From Acidobacteriota bacterium (GTDB lineage: Bacteria; Acidobacteriota; Terriglobia; Terriglobales; Acidobacteriaceae), in contig JAKAXU010000012.1 in assembly GCA_021816455.1 (NCBI GenBank), forward strand, positions 1 to 64,000: 64,000 nt of DNA. Reading direction: 5' to 3'. The notes under the pieces are model-generated. The model worked only from the letters and a program-made list of their open reading frames with translations. It was not told the DNA's origin and made no database searches. Positions 1 to 9,022 of this stretch are shown here, piece by piece; within the stretch, counting starts at the first letter, position 1, and every line of letters starts with the position of its first letter. The position numbers and the translations under genes are program-made.

Positions 1-114
1 CGTCGTTTGGCCAGAGACTACGAACGGCTGGGCAAAATCCTCGCCGGCCTCCACTACCTTGCCTTTGCCATACTCATGCTCGCAAATCTGGCACGGCAAC
101 TCACGCAAAGTTAA
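1..114 (+). CDS. IS5-like transposase, C-terminal fragment (cut by window start)
   Basis: An open frame enters the window from the left and stops at TAA (112-114). Its 37 residues (RRLARDYERL...GLHYLAFAILML) resemble the C-terminal helix of IS5/IS4-type DDE transposases, where an R-x-x-x-DYE-R-L segment carries the last catalytic Glu and is followed by the hydrophobic stretch seen here. The rest of the gene lies outside the window, so it is not possible to say whether the element is complete. A plausible terminal repeat follows at once. Confidence 0.7.
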   Translation, partial: RRLARDYERLGKILAGLHYLAFAILMLANLARQLTQS

Positions 115-124
115 TAACAGGCTC
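111..124. repeat. Probable right terminal repeat of the IS
   Basis: Right after the transposase stop the + strand reads TTAATAACAGGCTC. Its reverse complement begins GAGCCTGTT, which is how the terminal repeats of many IS5-group elements begin. The next bases, TAG, would fit a short T-N-A target duplication. The matching left end is outside the window, so this is inference from one end only. Confidence 0.45.
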
Positions 125-228
125 TAGGGAAGCCTGGATTGAACTGATTTCGCTGCTGGATGTGGATTGAAAGATCGATTTCCCTTTGATATTCCAACGG
201 CTGCAGCACCTCGATCGGAGAGCACCGC

Positions 229-420
229 ATGCCACTCGTCACCGTTGTCATCATCATCGCATTGGTTGGCCTTCTGCTATGGCTCATTAACCGATTTATA
301 CCAATGCAGGATACGATCAAGGGCATCCTTAACAGCGTCGTCGTGATTGTTTTAGTTTTGTGGCTGCTGAGAATATCCGGCGTGCTCCAATACCTCTCCC
401 AGTTCCACGTCGGCCGTTGA
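229..420 (+). CDS. Small two-helix membrane protein (Thivi_2564-like)
   Basis: This 63-residue protein has two hydrophobic segments (about residues 3-23 and 33-50) separated by a short polar loop containing INRFIPM. The pattern matches the Thivi_2564 family of small bacterial membrane proteins of unknown function. The ATG is preceded by a purine-rich GGAGAGC at a workable distance. It stands alone between the IS end and a long gene-free stretch. No function is claimed. Confidence 0.7.
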   Translation: MPLVTVVIIIALVGLLLWLINRFIPMQDTIKGILNSVVVIVLVLWLLRISGVLQYLSQFHVGR

Positions 421-1026
421 AAAGCCTGTAAATACTGCCTGGACGGTTGTGCAGCGAGCCAATTTTCTCAGATCGAGGAGAGAGGAGCGACGCATACCGG
501 TCGTCTGCCAGCGACGACAGACGAAGAGATGAGGGGAATTGGCCCCGTCCCTTCGGGTTGTGGAGAGAATCAGGCCACATTTCGTAGTCGTGCCCGAATT
601 TGGAACCACCAAACGCTCCGCTTCGTTTGGCCCAATTTTGCTCGCAACGCCATCCGCTCTGGTAGTGTTCACTGGCATTGGGCGTATCGTAAGAAGTAGA
701 GTAACTGTCCAAATGGAGGAGTCGGGTATATTCGATGATTGTTCTCGCGCTCCTGGCATCGCCGGATGTGTTGCTCGTAAAATGCCTGCGGTCAGCGGCG
801 GCCGAGCCTTAGGTAGGTGCGCTCACGAGGATCGCGAGGCTATTCAACGCCGCGGAACTCGATTTCAGTCGGGAGACGAAGTGCCCGGCCTTCCACAGAA
901 TGAAGAGTAAATTGCAGCCTTGCCATATCCGGCAAAATACTCCGCTGGACAGCTTCAAGGAGATGTATCCACAGGCTGTTGCAGTGATTCCATGCGCTTC
1001 ACGGACAAAGGTGAAAGTTGGAGATC
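421..1026. other. Gene-free stretch
   Basis: No convincing coding sequence. The open frames here (for example 539-910 +, 352-759 -) have no recognisable domain and overlap one another on both strands. One small inverted repeat, CCAAACG/CGTTTGG at 609-615 and 624-630, is followed by CCCAATTTT and could be a weak terminator on the + strand. Confidence 0.5.
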
Positions 1027-3438
1027 ATGTCGTTTTTCGATTCGACGTATTCCGAGAATGGAACCCATAAATATGGACCAGGGACAATTGCGCCTGCTGT
1101 ATCGAACAAGTGCAATCTACCCTTGCCGACGCGCATTGCGTTCATCGGAAACTATCTGCCGCGAGAGTGCGGCATTGCGACTTTTACGACCGACTTATGC
1201 ACTGCTCTGGCAAACGAATACGGAGAAGATCGCCTGTTTGCAATTCCAGTGAACGATCCGGAATCAAACTACAATTACCCTTCACAAGTGCGCATCGAGC
1301 TTGATCAGGAAGATTGTGCTTCTTACTCAAGGGCCGCGGATTTCCTCAACTTTAATGGGAATGATCTTGTTTGTTTGCAGCATGAATACGGCATCTACGG
1401 CGGACAGGCAGGCCAGCATATTCTCGCCTTGCTCCGAAAATTGAAAATGCCTTTGGTTACTACACTGCACACGGTTCTGCGCAATCCAGACGCGGATCAG
1501 CGTGTTGTCCTCGAAGAGATTTCGCGTCTCTCGGATCGACTGATCGTAATGAGCGAGCTGGCGGCACAGTTGCTGCGCGAAGTCTATGCGGTGCCAGGTG
1601 GGAAGATCGATGTGATTCCACATGGAGTACCGGATATGCCATTCATGGATCCCAACTATTTCAAGGACCTGTTTGGTACAGAGGGCAAGTCCGTCCTACT
1701 CACGTTCGGCTTGCTGTCGCCGAACAAGGGTATTGAAAATGTGATCCGTGCTTTGCCCGCAGTTCTGGCGCGGCATCCGAACGTGGTGTACATCGTTTCC
1801 GGAGTGACGCATCCACATATCCGGCGGCAGGATGGGGAGCGCTACCGCGAGGAGTTGCAATCGCTGGCCGCGCGGCTCGGCGTTTCATCCCAGGTAATCT
1901 TCAACAACCGTTTTGTGAGTACGAAGGAACTGGTGGAGCACGTAGGATCCGCCGATATTTACATCACGCCTTACCGACAGGAAGCGCAGATTGTCTCCGG
2001 CACACTCGCCATCGCTCTGGGTGCGGGAAAGGCAATCATCTCCACGCCTTACTGGCATGCAAAAGAACTGCTGGCGGACAAGCGGGGCGTAATAGTTCCC
2101 TTCGACGATTCAGGCTCAATAGCAAATGAAGTGATCAAATTGCTGGAGAACGATGCAGAGCGTCACGCGATGCGCAAACGCGCCTATCTTTACTCGCGTG
2201 GAACGACGTGGCCAACGACGGCCCGCGCATATATGGCAAGCTTTCAGCGTGCTCGCTTCGAGCGTTCGCTGCAGCCAAGAGCGGCCCAACAGGACGACGT
2301 GGTTGCGCGCTTGATCGACCCAACCGATCGACTACCCATTCTGAATACCTGCCATTTGCTGGCAATGACAGATACCACGGGCATCCTGCAGCATGCGATT
2401 TTTTCCTTGCCCAATACGCGCGAGGGTTATACAACCGACGACAACGCACGCGCACTCATTGTTTCCACTCTTCTGGGTGACAGTCTTTTATCCGAGTATG
2501 GGACGGAGCATGCCGACCTCTCTCGTCGATACCTGGCCTTCCTTTGGCTTGCGTTTCATTCCGACACTGGACGATTCAGGAATTTTCTCGGTTACGACCG
2601 CAAATGGCTTGAAGACGTAGGCTCTGAAGACAGCCATGGCCGGGCACTCTGGGCTTTGGGAACTGTTCTGGGCCGTTCGCAAAATGCTGGATTGCGGGGA
2701 GCGGCGGGAAGACTCTTTGAGGCTGCCGTGCCTGCGTCTCTGCGGTTAAACAGCCCACGCGCGTGGGCATTCAGCATTCTCGGTTTGCAGGCCTATTTGG
2801 ACTGGTTCCCGGGCGACCGGGCCATGCAAGGCATTCGGAACACCCTGGCCAATCGCTTGCTGGACATTTACGAACGGAGTCGCTCCGAGACCTGGCATTG
2901 GTTCGAAAAAAGGCTTTCCTACTCGAATGCTAGACTGCCGCAGGCACTCATCCTGGCCGGCTGGCGGAGCAATAACTACAAAATGATCGAAGCTGGTATC
3001 GATGCTCTGAAATGGCTGGTTGCCGAGCAGCATCGTGACAATGCGGAGATATTCGTTCCTATTGGATCCAGCGGATTCTTCATTGAAGGAAACCTGAAGG
3101 CGCGTTTCGACCAGCAACCGGTTGAGGCATGCGCAACGGTCTCCGCCTGCCTGGATGTATTCAGACTGACGGAAGAGAGCCAATGGCTTGAGGAGGCAAG
3201 GTGCGCCTTTTCATGGTTCCTCGGCAAGAATGATTTACAGGCGCCGCTATACGATGCGGTGACGGGCGGATGCAGAGATGGGCTTCATCCCGACCGAGTG
3301 AATGAAAACGAAGGAGCCGAATCGACTCTCTCATTTCTGATGGCTCTGCTTGAAATGCGGGCCCTTCATGTACCAAACGTAGACCAACTGCACCAGGAAA
3401 CGAGCGCTACTTGTGAATCCGACCATCTCGCCGGCTGA
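1027..3438 (+). CDS. GT4-type glycosyltransferase fused to an (alpha/alpha)6-barrel domain
   Basis: About 803 residues. The N-terminal half (to about residue 400) is a GT-B glycosyltransferase of the GT4 type: an N-terminal IAFIGNYLPRECGIATF loop, the IPHGVPD segment between the two Rossmann lobes, and a donor-site region around EAQIVSGTLAIALGAGKAI. The C-terminal half (about 430-780) looks like an (alpha/alpha)6-toroid glycosidase/epimerase-like domain, with YTTDDNARAL, GYDRKWLEDVGSEDSHGRALWALG and a GAESTLSF segment. The stop overlaps the next gene, a GH130 enzyme, by 26 bases, so the two are translationally linked and probably act on the same mannose-type glycan. ATG at 1027 was chosen; an in-frame TTG at 1018 behind AAGGTGA is possible. 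Acceptor and product cannot be read from the sequence. Confidence 0.85.
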   Translation: MSFFDSTYSENGTHKYGPGTIAPAVSNKCNLPLPTRIAFIGNYLPRECGIATFTTDLCTALANEYGEDRLFAIPVNDPESNYNYPSQVRIELDQEDCASYSRAADFLNFNGNDLVCLQHEYGIYGGQAGQHILALLRKLKMPLVTTLHTVLRNPDADQRVVLEEISRLSDRLIVMSELAAQLLREVYAVPGGKIDVIPHGVPDMPFMDPNYFKDLFGTEGKSVLLTFGLLSPNKGIENVIRALPAVLARHPNVVYIVSGVTHPHIRRQDGERYREELQSLAARLGVSSQVIFNNRFVSTKELVEHVGSADIYITPYRQEAQIVSGTLAIALGAGKAIISTPYWHAKELLADKRGVIVPFDDSGSIANEVIKLLENDAERHAMRKRAYLYSRGTTWPTTARAYMASFQRARFERSLQPRAAQQDDVVARLIDPTDRLPILNTCHLLAMTDTTGILQHAIFSLPNTREGYTTDDNARALIVSTLLGDSLLSEYGTEHADLSRRYLAFLWLAFHSDTGRFRNFLGYDRKWLEDVGSEDSHGRALWALGTVLGRSQNAGLRGAAGRLFEAAVPASLRLNSPRAWAFSILGLQAYLDWFPGDRAMQGIRNTLANRLLDIYERSRSETWHWFEKRLSYSNARLPQALILAGWRSNNYKMIEAGIDALKWLVAEQHRDNAEIFVPIGSSGFFIEGNLKARFDQQPVEACATVSACLDVFRLTEESQWLEEARCAFSWFLGKNDLQAPLYDAVTGGCRDGLHPDRVNENEGAESTLSFLMALLEMRALHVPNVDQLHQETSATCESDHLAG

Positions 3439-4441
3439 TCTGCCGGAATCCATCACGCAGGAACAGGAAAATCTACAAGCATGTGTCAATCAACCATTGT
3501 TCACGCGCTACTCTGCCAATCCGATCCTCAGTCGAGAACACTGGCCTTATCCGATTAACAGCGTCTTCAATGCCGGCGCTGTGCTCATGCCCGAAGGAGA
3601 AACATTGCTGCTCTGCCGCGTTGAAGACCGTAGCGGGATTTCTCACCTTTGTGCTGCGCGTTCTGCCAATGGAATAGACTCATGGCATATCGACCCGAAG
3701 CCAACGCTGATGGCCAATCCTGCGGAGTATCCCGAAGAAATCTGGGGTATTGAAGATCCGCGCATCACCTATGTGCCGGAGCTCGATCAATACGCCGTTG
3801 CCTATACCTCGTTTGCGCGCGGTGGTCCAGGAGTTTCGCTGGCGCTTACCAGGGACTTTCGAAGCTTCGAACGATTCGGAGTCGTCATGTCTCCTGAAGA
3901 TAAAGATGCGGCACTTCTGCCTCGGAGGATTGGCGGACGCTGGGCTCTTATCCACCGTCCAGTAACAACCTTAGGCGCTCATATGTGGATATCGTATTCT
4001 CCGGACCTGCGCCATTGGGGAAGCCACACGATCATGATGGAAGCGCGGCGCGGAGGGTGGTGGGATGCAAACAAGATCGGGCTATGTTCTCCACCGATCG
4101 AGACGTCCAGGGGATGGCTGGTGATCTATCACGGAGTAAGGCAAACCGCCTCTGGGAGCATCTATCGTATGGGTCTGGCTCTGTTCGATCTGGAGAATCC
4201 AGCGGTCTGCCTGCGGCGTGGAGACTCCTGGATATTCGGTCCGGAAGCGCCTTATGAGCGAGGCGGAGATGTCAAGGATGTAGTGTTTCCTTGTGGACAG
4301 ACGATCGGCGAGGACGGCGATACTATCCATCTGTATTACGGGGCGGGCGATTCCTGCGTAGCGTTAGCTACGGGGAGCATACGTTGCTTGCTCGGTTGGC
4401 TGGACTCGCATCCTGGCCCCGTGAAGGCAGGCAATCTTTAA
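3413..4441 (+). CDS. GH130 mannoside phosphorylase/hydrolase-like enzyme
   Basis: A 342-residue five-bladed propeller-type protein of family GH130, whose members phosphorolyse or hydrolyse beta-linked mannosides. It shows the family's FNAGAVLMPEG start, R-x-EDRSGISHL, the GIEDPRIT motif containing the general-acid Asp, and the late segment around VFPCGQ and LYYGAGDSCVALAT. The start is GTG at 3413 inside the 3' end of the glycosyltransferase gene. No signal peptide is visible, so it should be cytoplasmic, consistent with turning over mannosides made or imported in the cell. Whether it is a phosphorylase or a hydrolase cannot be decided without checking the phosphate-binding residues. Confidence 0.88.
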   Translation: MNPTISPADLPESITQEQENLQACVNQPLFTRYSANPILSREHWPYPINSVFNAGAVLMPEGETLLLCRVEDRSGISHLCAARSANGIDSWHIDPKPTLMANPAEYPEEIWGIEDPRITYVPELDQYAVAYTSFARGGPGVSLALTRDFRSFERFGVVMSPEDKDAALLPRRIGGRWALIHRPVTTLGAHMWISYSPDLRHWGSHTIMMEARRGGWWDANKIGLCSPPIETSRGWLVIYHGVRQTASGSIYRMGLALFDLENPAVCLRRGDSWIFGPEAPYERGGDVKDVVFPCGQTIGEDGDTIHLYYGAGDSCVALATGSIRCLLGWLDSHPGPVKAGNL

Positions 4442-4753
4442 TCTGCGGGATGGCGTCTTTGAGAAGGATGTGCAGAATGAGCAGGACAAACAGGAATTGG
4501 CCCAGTTGGTTGCCACATCTGCTTTGCATACGGCGGGAGTGCCCGTCTTGCAATTCGGTGAAATTCAAACCCGCCGAGTTGCGCTCCGCAGATGGTCTTC
4601 TCGGTATGTTTGCGATACGTCCCGTTCGCTGCATGTTTTGTTGGAGAAGGTATTACTGGTTTTCATTGCATGGCACCAATGCGCAGTGAGACCGCTTTTG
4701 TTTACTGCGCGTATGAAGAGTTACTCCTCCATGAGGCCGGAGAGTGAAGGCTT
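4442..4753. other. Gene-free stretch between convergent genes
   Basis: No supported gene. A + strand frame (4470-4757, 95 residues) starts with a helix-like QNEQDKQELAQLVATSALH segment but then loses protein-like composition, and I do not recognise it. The stretch separates the GH130 gene from the convergent CRP/FNR-like pseudogene. Confidence 0.4.
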
Positions 4754-5430
4754 TTAAAAGTTGTTGTCCTGCAAGTGATCGTGCAGTACTACGTTTAGCA
4801 ACGCTTTGTGGACGCGGATGCGATCGCTGTATTCAATCAGGCCAAGCGAGCGAAAGCGATTCATGAAGAAGCTCACGCGAGATCGTGTAGTGCCAATCAT
4901 GCCAGCCAGCGTCTCCTGAGATATCCTGGGAAGCAGCGGTTCCGACTCACCCGGTTGGCCATACTCTGCCATCAACAGCAGAATTCGCGCCAGGCGCTTT
5001 TCCGTGGAATTGAATAATTGATCTGCCAGATTGGCCTGAATGCGCATGCTGCGATCCAGCAAAAATTTCAGGAACAGATCGGAGAAGTCATGCTCCTCGT
5101 GCATCACGCGGATCATCTCTTCCCGAGCAATCTTGAGGGCGGTGCAGGAGATCACCGCTGTTACCGTGGCCAGACGCAGTCCAGGCACTGCTGCCAGCGA
5201 CTCTTCACCGACAAAGTCTCCGGCGGAGAGCCACATGATAGTCGCTTCCTTGCCGACGTGCGAGACCACTGTTATCTTTGCGCGGCCCTTTTGAAGATAG
5301 AAAACGGAATCGGCCGGGTCGCCCTGTAAAAAAAAGTTTGCTTCGGTTCTAATCGGACAGTTCTTCGCCCCAGCCCGGTACTCATCAAAAAGACAGCTGC
5401 ATTAAACGCGAATTTTTCCGGATCAATCAT
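4754..5430 (-). pseudogene. CRP/FNR-family regulator with frameshift in a T8 run
   Basis: The region encodes a cAMP-receptor/FNR-type regulator in two frames. The first part (ATG at 5430, AGAAGGAAG upstream) reads MIDPEKFAFNAAVFLMSTGLG and then VRLEPKQTFF, a typical start of the cyclic-nucleotide-binding fold. At the run of eight T on the coding strand (5335-5328) the frame is lost; adding one T restores LQGDPADSVFYLQKGRAKIT and leads into the long second frame with the remaining beta-roll, the long helix and an HTH_CRP domain (ISQETLAGMIGTTRSRVSFFMNRFRSLG). The repaired length is exactly 225 codons plus stop. No haem or iron-sulphur ligand set is obvious. It is either a real inactivation, a sequencing error, or a site rescued by polymerase slippage. 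Confidence 0.85.
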
Positions 5431-5940
5431 AACAGTTGGCTTCCTTCTGGATGCTATTCCGGCAAACGAGCGTAGGTGGAAAGGACCACGCAGATTCAAG
5501 GAATGAGTAGCAAAATATAGATGCCCGTCGAACCCTCCATCAATGGTCATCAGCGCACTATTATGCCACGATGTCCCAATCTGACCAAGCATCCAGTGAA
5601 CCCGCACAGCTGCACTTATGTTAGTAGGCTCTCCGGAAGTGGGAGGATGATCTGTTCGATATTGCACACTATTATGAAATTTCTATCCCCACTTCAGTTG
5701 GAGATTTCCCATTTCTGGACGGTAACATCTCAGGGTGCAGATGCAGTGATGCCATCCAACAGCATTCACCTCGAAGGGCCAAATCAGCTTTCTCTTCCGG
5801 CGGAGGCCTCGATTTGCGCGAAGACCAATAGTGCTCAGACTGTGTCGCTTGACTGCCCTTAATGTTGGAAATGCCTTATGCGCCTCAGTGCGCGGAAAAA
5901 GTAAGAGACACTGCGCAAATAGGTAGAAAAGGTGAGATGC
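5431..5940. other. Gene-free stretch between divergent genes
   Basis: Lies between the CRP-like pseudogene (leftward) and the SYLF gene (rightward) and should hold both promoters. The only long frame (5521-5862 +, 113 residues) has no domain and an implausible composition. No convincing promoter, repeat or RNA was recognised. Confidence 0.4.
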
Positions 5941-6633
5941 ATGAAGAAACTACTGACGTTCGTAGTATTACTCTGTCTGGGTTCGGTTACTGCTCTTCAA
6001 GCGGAGACACGTGAAGATGTGGAGAATCGGTTGGATAATGCAGCGTTGGTGCTGCACCAGATCATGGCCGCGCCGGATAAAGGCATTCCAGAAGAAGTGC
6101 TGGAGCATGCAAAGTGCATTGCCATTGTGCCGCACATGATCAAGGGGGGCTTTGTGTTTGGCGCCGAGAATGGCAGAGGCGTAGCCACGTGCCGGACCTC
6201 AAAGGGATGGAGTGCGCCGGCATTCTTCGCTATTACCGGTGGCAGTTGGGGATTGCAGATCGGTATTGAAGGCGTCGATGTGGTCATGATTTTCCAGGGG
6301 AACAAGGGCATGCAGCGCATGGAAGCCTCCAACTTCAAGGTTGGAGTGGATGCCTCCGCAGCAGCCGGACCGGTGGGTCGCAACGCTTCTGCCGGCACCG
6401 ATTGGAATCTGAACACCCAGGTTCTTACTTACTCGCGAGCCAAGGGTGCGTTTGCGGGACTCACACTATCCGGGGCCAATGTTCGTCAGGACGACGATTC
6501 CATGAAAGCCTTCTATGGACATCTCGTCACTACGAGCCGTGTTCTGCGCGGAGAAGTTGTTGCACCGGCCAGTGCAAACAAGTTCCTCAATGCGATCAAA
6601 GACGCAAAAGTGCAGGCAGTGGCCTCCAACTAA
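5941..6633 (+). CDS. SYLF-domain (Ysc84-like) lipid-binding protein, exported
   Basis: About 230 residues with a signal peptide (MKKLLTFVVLLCLGSVTALQA) and a SYLF domain over almost all the mature chain: IPEEVLEHAKCIAIVPHMIKGGFVFG, GRGVATCR, WSAPAFFAITGGSWGLQIG, VDVVMIF, and the Gly/Ala-rich VGVDASAAAGPVGR. The family includes yeast Ysc84 and bacterial secreted proteins that bind lipid; the bacterial role is not known. ATG at 5941 follows AGGTGAG; a GTG at 5932 would add three residues and blur the signal peptide. It stands alone, with a weak hairpin downstream. Confidence 0.88.
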   Translation: MKKLLTFVVLLCLGSVTALQAETREDVENRLDNAALVLHQIMAAPDKGIPEEVLEHAKCIAIVPHMIKGGFVFGAENGRGVATCRTSKGWSAPAFFAITGGSWGLQIGIEGVDVVMIFQGNKGMQRMEASNFKVGVDASAAAGPVGRNASAGTDWNLNTQVLTYSRAKGAFAGLTLSGANVRQDDDSMKAFYGHLVTTSRVLRGEVVAPASANKFLNAIKDAKVQAVASN

Positions 6634-6655
6634 CCGTCGTTTGTTAGTGTGTCGC

Positions 6656-6691
6656 GGGCACCTGCGGAATTTTTTAGGAGTCCGGGTGCCC
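6656..6691 (+). terminator. Hairpin after the SYLF gene
   Basis: GGGCACC (6656-6662) pairs with GGTGCCC (6685-6691), with an inner GGA/TCC pairing. There is no T-run after it, so it is only a possible terminator. Confidence 0.3.
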
Positions 6692-6893
6692 TCGGCGCAA
6701 AAGACCTGGATCGCTCGCTAGTCCGTCGCGCGGCACAGACATTGCTGAAGAAAACCAAACCAATCGATCGCAACGGGAGCGGATATTACCTGGGTACTCA
6801 AGAAACTGTTTCGGGATTCAGGAGAGAGAACAGGGAAGGCGGTTCTTCACCCATCCAGGCAACTGCCAGAGGCGCACGAAGGAGTGAAATCGT

Positions 6894-7322
6894 ATGAATC
6901 GGAAATCTGGTGTGATTGTTGGTGTGGTCCTCATTGTCGGCGCATTTCTGCTCGGGTTTATACCGCAGTACAGGAAGGGGAAAGCCCTCGATGAACAACT
7001 TGGTGTGGTACGCAGGCAGCTCGACTCAGAACGCAGAAAATCGCAAATGGAAGAGCTTGGCCTGCTCTGCGGGCACGTCTATCTGGAAACCAATCAGAAG
7101 AATTACGGTCAGGCAAGCCAGGACTCAACAAAGTTCTTCGACGGAGTCCAAGACATGATGAGCAATACAGTAGACGTGAATCGGCAGTCCCTCCTTCAGA
7201 AGACTTTGGTACAACGGGATGCAGTAACAGGAGGGCTGGCACAAGCGAATCCAGGCACCTTGTCTGCAGTTCAGGATATGTTTCAGCACACGCTGGAGGC
7301 TGTAGAAAATGTATCGAAGTGA
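6894..7322 (+). CDS. Membrane-anchored coiled-coil protein, unknown
   Basis: A 142-residue protein with one N-terminal membrane segment (about residues 7-25, GVIVGVVLIVGAFLLGFIP) followed by a charged coiled-coil-like stretch (GKALDEQLGVVRRQLDSERRKSQME) and a helical C-terminal half. It resembles other small inner-membrane proteins with an outward helical domain but I recognise no family. GAAGGAGTGAAATCGT precedes the ATG. A hairpin follows the stop codon directly. Function unknown. Confidence 0.7.
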   Translation: MNRKSGVIVGVVLIVGAFLLGFIPQYRKGKALDEQLGVVRRQLDSERRKSQMEELGLLCGHVYLETNQKNYGQASQDSTKFFDGVQDMMSNTVDVNRQSLLQKTLVQRDAVTGGLAQANPGTLSAVQDMFQHTLEAVENVSK

Positions 7323-7635
7323 ACCCCATATTGAATCCAATATGTAGGGGATACTTCAGCAGATGGTATTTGGCTCGATTCAACACATTCCCTTATATAG
7401 TGCGTACCTTTGTGAGAATTGCCACTGCGTCGGAAATTGCGCGGAGCGCTGTCCAGCATGCGCGTCAGAGGCGTTGATGAGTTTGGCTGGCGTATTGAAT
7501 CGCAAACTGCCGTAAATGAAGGAGCACGAATAACCCGAAAAATGGATACACGACTTCCTGGCTGTGAGTTGCAGGGGGAATCGTCCGGTTTTCAATTTGA
7601 ATATTTGCAGATACGAGTCATGCGAAGGAGAAGAT
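7323..7635. other. Gene-free stretch
   Basis: Between the coiled-coil gene and the small DUF5670-like gene. Apart from the hairpin at 7324-7350 nothing is recognisable; frames at 7380-7595 (-) and 7419-7706 (+) look like noise. Confidence 0.4.
7324..7350 (+). terminator. Hairpin just after stop codon
   Basis: ATATTG-AATC-CAATAT forms a six-base-pair stem with a four-base loop, flanked by CCCC (7324-7327) and GGGG (7347-7350). It sits one base after the TGA of the preceding gene. The T-run is missing, so this is a modest terminator candidate. Confidence 0.4.
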
Positions 7636-7785
7636 ATGCTTTGGGCAATTTTTGTGGCGATTTTGATTTTATGGATGCTCGGCTTCAGCTTCCATATCGC
7701 AGGTAGTCTGATTCACATTCTGCTGCTGATAGCACTGATCATTCTGGTCATCAACCTGTTCAGTGGACGCCGTAGCTCTCTGTGA
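7636..7785 (+). CDS. Small lmo0937/DUF5670-like membrane protein
   Basis: A 49-residue protein, MLWAIFVAILILWMLGF followed by a second hydrophobic helix LIHILLLIALIILVINL and a basic RR tail. This two-helix layout with a central GFSFHIAGSLIH turn is typical of the lmo0937 family (DUF5670), small membrane proteins often linked to stress response. GAAGGAGAAGAT provides a strong ribosome-binding site before ATG 7636; the longer frame beginning upstream has no such support. Confidence 0.75.
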   Translation: MLWAIFVAILILWMLGFSFHIAGSLIHILLLIALIILVINLFSGRRSSL

Positions 7786-7920
7786 AGTTTTCCATGCGTG
7801 CGGTCGCGTCAGAGTTGCAGGAGAGGACTTCGCGGAGCGTGAAGACTCAAACCGGTGTGGTCGAGGAACGAATGCGAAAGAACCGCTGAAAACAACTTCA
7901 TTTCTGTGCATTATGCAGGC

Positions 7921-8913
7921 TCAGATCATTTCCAGTCCCCAGAGGTCGTGGAGGTGGAGGATGCCTTCGACATGTCGATCGGCGTCGGTGATGACCAGGA
8001 AGGTGATGCGGCGTTGTTCGAGGAGAGCCAGTGCGCGCGCGGCGAATTCGTCGGCGGAAAGAGTCACGGGCGAAGCATTCATCGCGTCACGCGCGGTGTG
8101 CTGCAGAGCGTCGCCGCGGTAGTTTTCCAGCAGGCGGCGCAGGTCGCCGTCGCTGAGGATGCCAAGAAGCTGACCGTTTTGCTGGACGGTGGTCATGCCG
8201 AGTTTTTTGCGGCTCATCTCGTAGATCACGTCGATCATGGCGGCCTCAGGCGAGACGACGGGGATGGCCTCGCCAGTGTGCATGAGGTCGCGGACGCGGG
8301 CCAGTTGACGTCCGAGTTTTCCGCCAGGATGAAGTTCTGCGAAGTCCTCTGCACGAAAGCCTTTGCGCAAGCTTACGGCGATGGCGAGCGCGTCGCCTAG
8401 AGCAAGCATGGTGGTGGTGGAAGCAGTTGGCGCGAGGTTGAGCGCACAGGCTTCGCGCTGGACGGAGCAGTCGAGCGCGACTTCGCTGGCGGTGGCAAGC
8501 GTGGAGGCGAGGTTGCTGGTGAAGCTGATGAGGGCATCGCCTTTACGCTTGAGAATAGGCAGCAGGCGGAGAACTTCTTCCGTTTCTCCACTTGCGGAGA
8601 GCGCGAGGACAAGGTCGCCGGGCAGCAATGCGCCGAGGTCGCCGTGAATGGCTTCTGCAGGGTGGAGAAAATGCGCGGGTGAGCCAGTGGAACTGAGTGT
8701 GGCAGCAATTTTTCTGGCAATGATGCCGCTTTTGCCCATGCCTGTGAGCAGGATGCGCCCGCGCCCGGTTGTGCAGGCGGCGACGAGATCGACAGCGCGC
8801 GTGAAGGCTGGCTGCATCGGGCCGTCGAGACGCGCAGCTAACGCAGTGAGCGCGGCGGCTTCGATGCGGACGAGCGCGGCGGGTGTGAGCGGATCGGGCG
8901 ATGCGTTGGCCAT
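7921..8913 (-). CDS. kdsD: Arabinose-5-phosphate isomerase (KpsF/GutQ family)
   Basis: About 330 residues. An N-terminal SIS domain (about 40-180; GRILLTGMGKSGIIARKIAATLSSTG, then ALSASGETEEVLRLL) is followed by HPGGKLGR and two CBS domains (VRDLMHTGEAIPVV, and ARDAMNASPVTLSADEFAARALALLEQRRI). The family converts ribulose 5-phosphate to arabinose 5-phosphate, the first step of Kdo synthesis for lipopolysaccharide. Start taken at 8913, behind AGAGGCGC; the frame stays open far upstream but the extra part is antisense to the TlpA gene and not protein-like. Divergent from the TlpA gene. Confidence 0.92.
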   Translation of the reverse strand: MANASPDPLTPAALVRIEAAALTALAARLDGPMQPAFTRAVDLVAACTTGRGRILLTGMGKSGIIARKIAATLSSTGSPAHFLHPAEAIHGDLGALLPGDLVLALSASGETEEVLRLLPILKRKGDALISFTSNLASTLATASEVALDCSVQREACALNLAPTASTTTMLALGDALAIAVSLRKGFRAEDFAELHPGGKLGRQLARVRDLMHTGEAIPVVSPEAAMIDVIYEMSRKKLGMTTVQQNGQLLGILSDGDLRRLLENYRGDALQHTARDAMNASPVTLSADEFAARALALLEQRRITFLVITDADRHVEGILHLHDLWGLEMI

Positions 8914-9022
8914 GCGCCTCTGATGGTAGCAGTTGGATGGGAGGGTATGGAACGCGCTTGCGGAACAAAGGAACGAGGACGGGGATCGAGCGACCGAGCT
9001 AGAATCAAGGCAGCGAGGACGT

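Noticed and set aside
539-910. 123-residue frame in the first gene-free stretch
   Set aside because: No ribosome-binding site, no domain, and overlapping frames exist on both strands with similar quality.
5521-5862. 113-residue frame upstream of the SYLF gene
   Set aside because: No domain or signal, poor composition, no ribosome-binding site.
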